This document shows, piece after piece, positions 38,801-49,056 of a stretch of DNA of 64,000 bases (position 1 is the stretch's first letter; every line of letters begins with the position of its first letter). Position numbers and translations under genes: made by a program. Source of the stretch: Aplectana chamaeleonis (taxonomy: Eukaryota > Nematoda > Chromadorea > Rhabditida > Cosmocercidae); assembly GCA_029168955.1 (NCBI GenBank), contig JAPDOI010001216.1, positions 1-64,000 on the forward strand, read 5' to 3'. A model generated the notes under the pieces. That model did no database searches and was not told the origin of the DNA. It was given only the letters and a program-made list of their open reading frames with translations.

Positions 38801-41800
38801 AAGATCGCTACACTATGCAGGATCACACCTTTCTCAGGTGTGGTCTCACCGGAAGTCGTCATAGTTGAAAAGTAGGAGTCATGAGAGTAGGATATTTGAA
38901 GTCCAGCGTGGTCGATTTACCCTGGTTACAAATTTTCACCATCTAAGATGAACGCTGAAGATCGCTACACTATACGGGATCACACCTTTCTCAGGTGTGG
39001 TCTCACCGGAAGTCGTCATATCTTGAAAACTAGGAGTCATGAGAGTAGGATATTTGAAGTCCAGCGTGGTCGGATGTATTTACCCTGGATACTAAGTTTC
39101 ACCATCTCAGATGAACGCTGAAGATCGCTACACTATGCAGGATCACACCTTTCTCAGGTGTGGTCTCACCGGAAGTCGTCAATTTTGGAAAGTAGGAGTC
39201 ATGAGAGTAGGATATTTGAATCCAGCGTGGTCGATTTACCCTGGTTACAAAGTTTCATCCTCTAAGATGAACGCTGAAGATCGCTACACTGTAGGGATCA
39301 CACCTTTCTCAGGTGTGGTCTCACCGGAAGTCGTCATAGTTGAAAAGTAGGAGTCATGAGAGTAGGATATTTGAATCCAGCGTGGTCGATTTACCCTGGA
39401 TACTATTTTTCACCATCTCAGATGAACGCTGAAGATCGCTACACTATACGGGATCACACCCTTCTCAGGTGTGGTCTCACCGGAAGTCGTCATATTTGAA
39501 AAGTAGGAGTCATGAGAGTAGGATATTTGAATCCAGCGTGGTCGCTTTACCCCGGATACTATTTTTCACCATCTCAGATGAACGCTGAAGATCGCTACAC
39601 TATGTGAGATGCACACCTTCTCAGGTGTGGTCTCACCGGAAATCGTCATATTTGAAAAGTAGGAGTCATGAAAGTAGGATATCTGGGTCCAGCGTGGTCG
39701 ATTCACCCTGGATACACTTTTTCACCATCTCAGATGAACGCTGAAGACCGCGACACTATATTGAATCACACCTTTCTCAGGTGTGGTCTCACCGGAAGTC
39801 GTCATAGTTGAAAAGTAGGAGTCATGAGAGTAGGATATTTGAATCCAGCGTGGTCGATTTACCCTGGATACAAATTTTCACCATCTCAGATGAACGCTGA
39901 AGATCGCTACAGTATACGGGATCACACCTTTCCCAGGTGTGGTCTCACCGGAAGTCGTCATAGTTGAAAAGTAGGAGTCATGAGAGTAGGATATTTGAAT
40001 CCAGCGTGGTCGATTTACCCTGGATACAAATTTTCACCATCTCAGATGAACGCTGAAGATCGCTACAGTATACAGGATCACACCTTTCTCAGGTGTGGTC
40101 TCTGCAGAAGTCGTCATAGTTGAAAAGTAGGAGTCATGAGAGTAGGATATTTGAATCCAGCGTGGTCGATTTACCCTGGATACAAATTTTCACCATCTAA
40201 GATGAACGCTGAAGATCGCTACACTATACGGGATCACACCTTTCTCAGGTGTGGTCTCACCGGAAGTCGTCATATTTGAAAAGTAGGAGTCATGAGAGTA
40301 GGATATTTGAATCCAGCGTGGTCGATTTACCCTGGATACTATTTTTCACCATCTCAGATGAACGCTGAAGATCGCTACACTATACGGGATCACACCCTTC
40401 TCAGGTGTGGTCTCACCGGAAGTCGTCATAGTTGAAAAGTAGGAGTCATGAGAGTAGGATATTTGAATCCAGCGTGGTCGATTTACCCTGGATACAAATT
40501 TTCACCATCTCAGATGAACGCTGAAGATCGCTACACTATACGGGATCACACCTTTCTCAGGTGTGGTCTCACCGGAAGTCGTCATATTTGAAAAGTAGGA
40601 GTCATGAGAGTAGGATATTTGAACCCAGCGTGGTCGATTCACCCTGGATACTATTTTTCACCATCTCAGATGAACGCTGAAGATCGCTACACTATGTGAG
40701 ATCACACCTTTCTCAGGTGTGGTCTCACCGGAAGTCGTCATATTTGAAAAGTAGGAGTCATGAGAGTAGGATATTTGAATCCAGCGTGGTCGATTCACCC
40801 TGGATACTATTTTTCACCATCTCAGATGAACGCTGAAGATCGCTACAGTATGCAGGATCACACCTTTCTCAGGTGTGGTCTCACCGGAAGTCGTCATATT
40901 TGAAAAGTAGGAGTCATGAGAGTAGGATATTTGAATCCAGCGTGGTCGATTTACCCTGGATACAAATTTTCACCATCTCAGATGAACGCTGAAGATCGCT
41001 ACAGTATACAGGATCACACCTTTCTCAGGTGTGGTCTCACCGGAAGTCGTCATAGTTGAAAAGTAGGAGTCATGAGAGTAGGATATTTGAATCCAGCGTG
41101 GTCGATTTACCCTGGATACAAATTTTCACCATCTCAGATGAACGCTGAAGATCGCTACACTATTGGGGATCACACCTTTCTCAGGTGTGGTCTCACCGGA
41201 AGTCGTCATATTTGAAAAGTAGGAGTCATGAGAGTAGGATATTTGAATCCAGCGTGGTCGTTTTACCCTGGATACTATTTTTCACCATCTCAGATGAACG
41301 CTGAAGATCGCTACACTATGTGAGATCACACCTTTCTCAGGTGTGGTCTCACCGGAAGTCGTCATATTTGAAAAGTAGGAGTCATGAGAGTAGGATATTT
41401 GAATCCAGCGTGGTCGATTTACCCTGGATACTATTTTTCACCATCTCAGATGAACGCTGAAGATCGCTACACTATACGGGATCACACCTTTCTCAGGTGT
41501 GGTCTCACCGGAAGTCGTCATAGTTGAAAAGTAGGAGTCATGAGAGTAGGATATTTGAATCCAGCGTGGTCGATTTACCCTGGATACTATTTTTCACCAT
41601 CTCAGATGAACGCTGAAGATCGCTACAGTATGCAGGATCACTATTTGAAAAGTAGGAGTCATGAGAGTAGGATATTTGAATCCAGCGTGGTCGATTTACC
41701 CTGGATACTATTTTTCACCATCTCAGATGAACGCTGAAGATCGCTACACTATACGGGATCACACCCTTCTCAGGTGTGGTCTCACCGGAAGTCGTCATAT

Positions 41801-43545
41801 TTGAAAAGTAGGAGTCATGAGAGTAGGATATTTGAACCCAGCGTGGTCGATTCACCCTGGATACTATTTTTCACCATCTCAGATGAACGCTGAAGATCGC
41901 TACACTATGTGAGATCACACCTTTCTCAGGTGTGGTCTCACCGGAAGTCGTCATATTTGAAAAGTAGGAGTCATGAGAGTAGGATATTTGAACCCAGCGT
42001 GGTCGATTCACCCTGGATACTATTTTTCACCATCTCAGATGAACGCTGAAGATCGCTACACTATGTGAGATCACACCTTTCTCAGGTGTGGTCTCACCGG
42101 AAGTCGTCATATTTGAAAAGTAGGAGTCATGAGAGTAGGATATTTGAATCCAGCGTGGTCGATTTACCCTGGATACTATTTTTCACCATCTCAGATGAAC
42201 GCTGAAGATCGCTACACTATACGGGATCACACCTTTCTCAGGTGTGGTCTCACCGGAAGTCGTCATATTTGAAAAGTAGGAGTCATGAGAGTAGGATATT
42301 TGAATCCAGCGTGGTCGTTTTACCCTGGATACTATTTTTCACCATCTCAGATGAACGCTGAAGATCGCTACACTATACGGGATCACACCCTTCTCAGGTG
42401 TGGTCTCACCGGAAGTTGTCATATTTGAAAAGTAGGAGTCATGAGAGTAGGATATTTGAATCCAGCGTGGTCGATTTACCCTGGATACTATTTTTCACCA
42501 TCTCAGATGAACGCTGAAGATCGCTACACTATACGGGATCACACCCTTCTCAGGTGTGGTCTCACCGGAAGTCGTCATATTTGAAAAGTAGGAGTCATGA
42601 GAGTAGGATATTTGAACCCAGCGTGGTCGATTCACCCTGGATACTATTTTTCACCATCTCAGATGAACGCTGAAGATCGCTACACTATGTGAGATCACAC
42701 CTTTCTCAGGTGTGGTCTCACCGGAAGTCGTCATATTTGAAAAGTAGGAGTCATGAGAGTAGGATATTTGAACCCAGCGTGGTCGATTCACCCTGGACAC
42801 TATTTTTCACCATCTCAGATGAACGCTGAAGATCGCTACACTATGTGAGATCACACCTTTCTCAGGTGTGGTCTCACCGGAAGTCGTCATATTTGAAAAG
42901 TAGGAGTCATGAGAGTAGGATATTTGAATCCAGCGTGGTCGATTCACCCTGGATACAAATTTTCACCATCTCAGATGAACGCTGAAGATCGCTACACTAT
43001 GTGGGATCACACCTTTCTCAGGTGTGGTCTCACCGGAAGTCGTCAATTTTGAAAAGTAGGAGTCATGAGAGTAGGATATTTGAATTCAGCGTGGTCGATT
43101 CACCCTGGATACTATTTTTCACCATCTCAGATGAACGCTGAAGGTCGCTACACTATACGGGATCACACCCTTCTCAGGTGTGGTCTCACCGGAAGTTGTC
43201 ATATTTGAAAAGTGGGAGTCATGAGAGTAGGATATTTGAATCTAGCGTGGTCGATTTACCCTGGATACTATTTTTCACCATCTCAGATGAACGCTGAAGA
43301 TCGCTACACTATACGGGATCACACCCTTCTCAGGTGTGGTCTCACCGGAAGTCGTCAATTTTGAAAAGTAGGAGTCATGAGAGTAGGATATTTGAATCCA
43401 GCGTGGTCGATTTATCCTGGATACTATTTTTCACCATCTCAGATGAACGCTGAAGATCGCTACACTATGTGGGATCACACCTTTCTCAGGTGTGGTCTCA
43501 CCGGAAGTCGTCATATTTGAAAAGTAGGAGTCATGAGAGTAGGTC
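38800..43545 (+). repeat. Homogeneous right block of 156-bp monomers
   Basis: These monomers share GAAGATCGCTACA, GGTGTGGTCTCACCGGAAG, GAAAAGTAGGAG, GGATATTTGAATCC and GGATACTATTTTTCACC, and differ little from each other. The 156-bp period is exact over long runs (42,661 to 43,441 is five units). The 108-bp S form is absent here. One unit near 41,637-41,645 has lost the hairpin independently. Confidence 0.9.
40696..40728 (+). repeat. Best example of the monomer hairpin, 14-bp stem
   Basis: GTGAGATCACACCT (40,696-40,709), loop TTCTC, then AGGTGTGGTCTCAC (40,715-40,728). The arms pair over 14 positions with a single T-G wobble. Most other long monomers carry a shorter or mismatched version at the same place; the inner CACCT/AGGTG is conserved in all types I compared. 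Confidence 0.9.
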
Positions 43546-43565
43546 ATGAGAGATACCCCACTCTA

Positions 43566-43728
43566 ATGACTCCTACTTTTCAAAATTGACGACTTCCGGT
43601 GAGACCACACCTGAGAAAGGTGTGATCCCGTATAGTGTAGCGCCCTTCAGCGTCCATCTTAGACTGTGAAAGTTGGTATACTTCGTAAATGAATCACGAT
43701 TGACTCGAATATCTTACTCTCGTGACTC
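43566..43728 (-). repeat. Inverted terminal satellite monomer
   Basis: Immediately after the last forward monomer the sequence reads ATGACTCCTACTTTTCAAAA and continues as the reverse complement of a monomer, including the hairpin and CTTCAGCG. It ends ACTCTCGTGACTC (43,716-43,728), the exact inverse of GAGTCACGAGAGT at the left edge (12,168-12,180). The junction between orientations spans about 43,544-43,565. Confidence 0.9.
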
Positions 43729-46000
43729 GTAAAAGAATATGCACTTCCGGCGGGATCGAACCCTCTTTCAAACATCTGAATTTTATTACACAGCACAAAC
43801 TGTTACCAGATACATATACTTTTGCACTTCCAGCTCCTCTCTGCATAAATGCAATAAGCGCTGTTTGTGTTCTCGTCCTCTCGAACATTCGATTTTTTTT
43901 TTGCAAAGCACTGACTTCGAGCTGTCAATTCTGGTTTTTAACCATTTGACAATTTTCTACTTACCATTTGAATACGACAAGAGTAATTGAACTGCAGTGA
44001 AAAGTTAGAGGTATGTAAACCTATTCGATAAACTGCTTGAACACATCAGCTTTTGGTGGGGTTGAGGAATACGGTGAAAAACCGAGCTACCAACGTTCCT
44101 GAGGGGGGGGGGGGTGTGAGCGAAATCGCCATTACCATTAGAGGGGGGGTCTGAGCACAACTGGCCGGCCCACACCTCCTGCAGTACCCAGTTTTGAAAT
44201 GATAGATGGTTTAGCACTCGCCGATTTCCCGCCGTTTCGACCTCATTTCAAAGGTAGACTCATAACTTTTTTCAACACTTCTACTCGGGCAAATAGTTGG
44301 TTGCCTTACGACTACTCTGAAGGTACTCTATCAGAAAAACATGGATGTATGGATAGTTTTGGCAAACGCGTCTGGTCATTTCCTTGTTAGTGTGTCAGAC
44401 GGCAGGACTGCGCAATATAACAGTGATAAAGGGATTTTAACATGACAAACATGATGAACTCCACTTCGACAAACTCAAAATGAGGTGGAAAAGCTTTCAG
44501 TCACTCTTTTTCATTATACCCTCGGCCTCGGGGGTGATGAGGATATAGAATTTCACAAAAAGTCCACAGAACAGCAGCCACAACTTTCTCAATGTTTTTG
44601 TAATCATCTGACGATAGAAATTTGTAAGAAATTGTTTTGTTGTGATGGATACATTTGACCATGTTTGCAGCATTAAATTGATGAGAATATCCATTATTTG
44701 AGGGGGAAGTTTACTATTCTTGTGATTTTTCTATGAAGTTTTCTGCTTTAAAGCAAACATTTGCTATCCTCAAGACCTTCCAGTACCAAGGGTAGGTAAA
44801 GTCTGTCCGAATTACTCTGCCCGCCCACACGGTCGGCGTGCTTGTGGAGCGCCCGTAACATAGGCATTTTTGGATCTTCAAATCGCTTAGCAGGATTACT
44901 AGACGAATATAAAAAAATCTAAGTCAGCTGTTTGTTACCGTGAGAAGGCTCGTTCGAATAAATGCATTCGACGCAACCGTGCGAAACGCATGCCGACCGC
45001 ATGGGTGGACAGTCGCATTCGGACACTTTATGTGAATTGAAAAATCTTGGTATTCCCCTAGATTAAAAGGCAGGTGTAGGATGAGCAACTACTGATGGAA
45101 AAATAAGATTCGCCTGTTTCACTCTGACTAGGGATTGATCCCAGCATAAACCGGAGTTTTGAAAAATAGCTTATTGTGTGTTGTGGTAGAGAGGAAAGGG
45201 AACATTTCGAAGTCTTATATTGTCTCTCAATGCACCGCAGAATAATATAAGGTCCATTTTCGGTTTTTTCGGAAGTTTACGGTTGGTTACTGTTAATAAA
45301 TGATACTTTTCCTACCATAACCTACAGAGGTCGTTTGAACAATTGTAAGCTGACCTCATGTTCATGTTCAGCTCTTCAAATCACCTCCTCGAAGAAAGCT
45401 TAGGCTAAAAAAGGGGCTATCGCAGCAGGGAGGACGCTATGGTATCGCTCTTGGCCACGCCCATTTTTCCGTGCCTCCGCGCAGTTTCAACACCAATCCA
45501 GGATATTCCTTTCCTTTCAAAATCAGGACAGTCGTTTTGGCGCAGAAAAACTGGCATGGCCAAGTGCGATTTCATAGTGGCCTGCTGCGTTAGCACCGCT
45601 AAAAATATTGATATTTCCATAATCCTTGAAGTTTCATAGTTTTGATCTGCCCAGTGCATTAATGGCATCGTACGCGCGAAGAATCGTATTCAATTTTTTG
45701 CTATTTCGCGAAGCTACGCCTGCGAGGTGATTATATATAACAAATAGGCCACACAAAACTCAAATTTTGAGGCAAAATGCCTCCAAAAATCTCGGAGCAT
45801 CCGACTTCCTTTTTCACACCCATCGTGTGTTATGTGTAATACACAAAAGGCAGAAACTTGAACGTCTAAAACAGGTTTAGCACCTTAAAGTCCATCAATC
45901 TATCAAATCTCTTTCTGTTTCTATTGTCGGAAACTCTCTAAAAATTAGGGGCCTTTAATACTCACGTTTAAACGCGACTATCTCTCGAAATAAAAATTGT
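43729..46000. other. No gene recognised
   Basis: Overlapping short frames exist on both strands at 43,694-43,990 and 45,417-45,668, without recognisable domains. A run of 12 G lies at 44,103-44,114, with a second G7 run nearby. A reverse-strand Pol III B-box-like word (GGTTCGATCCC, complement of 43,752-43,762) is present, but I find no matching tRNA fold. Confidence 0.4.
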
Positions 46001-46021
46001 GGTGCGCGCGAAGCGCGCACC
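46001..46021. repeat. Perfect GC-rich hairpin, 9-bp arms, GAA loop
   Basis: GGTGCGCGC-GAA-GCGCGCACC. A very stable hairpin in DNA or RNA, standing alone in otherwise A/T-rich sequence about 180 bp before a TG microsatellite. Confidence 0.9.
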
Positions 46022-46202
46022 TGATTTGGAAAAGGATTGCTCCTACGCAAACCCTCGTTACAGAATCTCGGTTTGGAAGATAGTTCCGAACTTGGCATTT
46101 TCACAAAATGTAGAGCAGTAAAGGTTCTTAACACTGCCCAAATTTCAGAAAAATCCGCTCTGTGGTTCTCGAGATATGGAAAAATTTGTGAATTTTAAAA
46201 TC

Positions 46203-46235
46203 TGTGTGTGTGAGTGTGTGTGTATGTGTGTGTGT
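46203..46235 (+). repeat. TG-rich microsatellite
   Basis: Imperfect (TG)n with TGAG and TATG interruptions. Similar TG/TATG tracts precede the minisatellite arrays at 48,941 and 52,667, which suggests a shared leader arrangement. Confidence 0.85.
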
Positions 46236-46380
46236 CAGTCCGGTGAAACTTTTGAATGATAAGAAACATGGTTTGCCAATTGAGAGAAATGGAGTGGTAT
46301 TGTGATAAGAGTGAATTGATTGCAAGCGTTAGGGTAGGTCTGCTTCTCGTCCATCAGGAACCGTATGCACACCGTTTGTT

Positions 46381-47830
46381 GCGGGACGCATCTAGAAGTG
46401 CGCGAAGCTTCGGGAACGTGTGCGGAACCCAGCTATAAGTGCGCCAAGCGCCTGGAAGGTGGGCGGACCCAGATTTAAGTGCGCCAAGCGCCGGGGAACG
46501 TGTGCAGAACCCAAGTAGAAGTGCGGCAAGCGCTGGGCAACGTATGCGGGACCCAAACAGAAGTGCGCCAAGTGCCGGAGAACGTGTGCGTGACCCATCT
46601 AGAAGTGCGCTCAGCGCCTGGAAGGTGGGCGGGACCCAGATTTAAGTGCGCCAAACGACGGGGAACGTGTGCAGGACCCAAGTAGAAGTGCGCCAAGCGC
46701 TGGGCAACGTATGCGGGACCCAACTAGAACTGTGCTGAGCGACGGGGAACGTGTGAAGGACCCAAGTAGAAGTGCGCCAAGCGCTGGGCAACGTATGCGG
46801 AACCCAGCTGTAAGTGCGCCAAGCGCCGGGAAATGTTTACAGGACCCAAGTAGGGGTGCGCCAAGCGCCGGGGAACGTGTGCAGGACCCAAGTGGAAGTG
46901 CGCCAAGCGCCGGGGAACGTATGCGGGACCCAACTAGAACTGTGCTGAGCGCCGGGGAACGTGTGCGAGACCCAACTAGAAGTGCGCCAAGCGCCGAAGA
47001 ACGTGTGCAAGACCCATCTAGAAGTGCGCTAAGCGCCTGGAAGGTGGGCGGAACCCAGATTTAAGTGCGCCAAGCGCCGGGGAACGTGTGCAGAATGCAG
47101 AACCCAAGTAGAAGTGCGGCAAGCGCTGGGCAACGTATGCGGGACCCAAACAGAAGTGCGCTAAGTGCCGGTGAACGTGTGCGGGACCCATCTAGAAGTG
47201 CGCTAAGCGCCTGGAAGGTGGGCGGGACCCAGATTTAAGTGCGCCAAGCGCCGGGGAACGTGTGCAGAACCCAAGTACAAGTGCGCCAAGCGCCGGGGAA
47301 CGTGTGCAGGACCCAAGTGGAAGTGCGCCAAGCGCCGGGCAACGTATGCGGGATCCAACTAGAACTGTGCTGAGCGCCGGGGAACGTGTTCGGGACCCAA
47401 CTAGAAGTGCGACGAGCGCCAGGAACGTGTTCGGAACCACACTAGAAGTGCGCCAAGAGCCGGAGATCGTGGGCGGGACTCGAGTGAGAGTGCGCCGGCC
47501 GCCGTAGAAAGTGTGCGGGACCCAAGTGGGAGTGCGCAGGACGCCGTATAATGTGTGCGGGACCCAACTGGGAGCGCTCCAAGCGCCGGGGATAGTGGGC
47601 GGGATCTAACTGGGAGCACGCCAGGCGCCGGAGAACGTGTGCGGGACCCAACTTTGGGTACGACAATCGCCGAGGAAAGCGTGCGGGACCCACCTGGAAG
47701 TGCGCCAAGCGCCGGGGAAAGTGTGTGAGACTCGACTTAAAAAGCGCCAAGCGCCGGGGAAAGAGGGCGGGACCCAAGTGCGAGTATGCGAAGCGTTACG
47801 GATCGTGTGTTCGACCCAACCGGGAGGACC
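46381..47830 (+). repeat. Minisatellite array I, 42-bp unit
   Basis: The unit is roughly GTGCGCCAAGCGCCGGGGAAC followed by GTGTGCAGGACCCAAGTAGA. The period is 42 bp (CCAAGCG at 46,861 and 46,903). Units after about 47,440 shift towards the sequence of array II (GCCGTAGAAAGTGTGCGGGACC). Because 42 is a multiple of 3 and most frames lack stops, open frames appear on both strands; I do not regard them as genes. Confidence 0.93.
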
Positions 47831-48051
47831 GGCAAGGGAGTGAAAATCGAAAACGCGGTTGTGATTCAACCGTTCATCTAGTCGTTATTGGGCTCGGAAA
47901 CCATGAAAAAGGGTGTGAACTGTGGTGGTGCTAGAAGGGGTGGGCGATTGTTATGAAAGAGGGGTCTACTACACAACTGCATGAACATCTGAAGTCATAT
48001 CTGAGGGTGTAATGTGCCTTTAAAAGGAAACCTTTGCTGAAATAAAGTGAA
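47831..48051. other. Unique spacer
   Basis: Nothing recognised between array I and the fold-back element at 48,052. Confidence 0.5.
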
Positions 48052-48759
48052 ATTATCTAACTGTTTTGCTCTGCTACGGATTAGTATGATTTGGAAATGA
48101 AACATTTGTGAGAAACTCGTTAAAAGAAGTGAAATGTCTTATGCTACTGATTTGGCATGGGAATAAACTCGAAAGAAGCGCTAAAAACTTAGTGAAATGA
48201 TTCATCTTTGATTTGGCTGTGCACTTGTTTACTAAACAACGAAAATTGAGTGTGAGATTGAAAAACCAAATCCCGCACATCTCTTCTGAAATCAACCTAA
48301 CGCTTGCAGTTTAGGTTAACAAGTCTCAGGTCCTTGCAGAATTATGTTGTGTCTCCCACCTCAATCATTCAGAAATATTGATTTTCAAGCATTACTAAAT
48401 TATTTGACGCGTTCGCTTCCGATTGACTATCAATTAAAGGAAGTGGAAATAACATCACGTAGTGTGTCTATGCGAATGTTGTCAACTAAGAGAATTGCAG
48501 TCACACGAATAAATGTGTGTGCTTAGTAAGATGTGCGTGATTTGGTTTTTCGATGTCACACTCAATTTTTGTTGTTTAGTAAACAAGTGCACAGCCAAAT
48601 CAACGATCAATCATTTCACTGAGTTTTTAGCGCTTCTTTCGAGTTTATTCCCATGCCAAATCAGTAGCATAAGACATTTCACTTCTTTTAACGAGTTTTT
48701 CACAAATGTTTCATTTCCAATTCATACTAATCCGTATCAAAGCAAAACAGTTAGATAAT
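48052..48759. mobile_element. 708-bp fold-back element with 231-bp inverted arms
   Basis: Arms 48,052-48,282 and 48,529-48,759 are inverted copies with only scattered differences. Both outer ends read ATTATCTAACTGTTTTGCT. The 246-bp centre is unique and has no coding potential I can support. The high arm similarity implies a fairly recent origin or gene conversion between arms. It is a non-autonomous hairpin transposon by structure; the superfamily is not evident and no clear target duplication is visible. Confidence 0.8.
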
Positions 48760-48940
48760 CATCGTTTTTGAATGGTCTAAAATAGCTGTGGCGCTTCTGT
48801 TCCCCATGCTAGATGATCGACCCAGAATTCGGTCTTCTGGATCAACAGAGCCGTTTTCGCGCTACTATTGTGATATGAATACGTAACATTGGGGCCACAC
48901 TTGGTTCAAACCTTCCTACTATATATATTTTAGTAAATTT

Positions 48941-48987
48941 GTGTGTGCGTGTGTGTGTATGTATGTAAGTATGTATGTATGTGTGCG
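48941..48987 (+). repeat. TG/TATG microsatellite leader of array II
   Basis: (TG)n grading into (TATG)n, followed by CGTTTCTCTGTGTGTTTG. The same leader recurs at 52,667-52,710 before array III. Confidence 0.9.
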
Positions 48988-49056
48988 TTTCTCTGTGTGT
49001 TTGTTTGACCGTTTATTCGGCTTGAATTTCAAGGCGGGCAGCCTAACGGGGATGGG

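Larger units (their letters stand above)
12168..43728 (+). repeat. 31.5-kb satellite array, 156-bp monomer with a 108-bp derivative
   Basis: The basic unit is 156 bp, measured between successive AGATGAACGCTGAAG words (for example 43,285 to 43,441). Landmarks in order are AGATGAACGCTGAAGA, CGCTACACTATACGGGATC, the hairpin CACACCT-TTCTC-AGGTGT, GGAGTCATGAGAGTAGGA, CCAGCGTGGTCGAT, ACCCTGG and TTTCACCATCTC. A short form of 108 bp lacks the hairpin segment. There are on the order of 200 monomers. Open frames in the array are short and repeat-derived. The array is interrupted at 13,177-13,885 and its last monomer (43,566-43,728) is inverted. Confidence 0.97.

Noticed and set aside
14281..43545. Possible hammerhead ribozyme in the satellite monomer (CTGAAGA ... 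GAAAC ... AGTC)
   Set aside because: CTGAAGA, GAAA and a small ACT/AGT stem before GTC occur in order in the short monomer, but no acceptable stem II or stem I forms around them, and GAAAC changes to GAAAA in the long forms.
12168..43728. CRISPR-like array
   Set aside because: Units are contiguous 108/156-bp satellite monomers with no unique spacers, in a eukaryotic setting.
43752..43762. Reverse-strand Pol III B-box (GGTTCGATCCC) suggesting a tRNA
   Set aside because: No complementary acceptor arm, D arm or A box at a proper distance; probably chance or a distant tRNA relic.
45417..45668. Overlapping frames on both strands (83 and 66 codons)
   Set aside because: No recognisable domain, and each is the antisense of the other.
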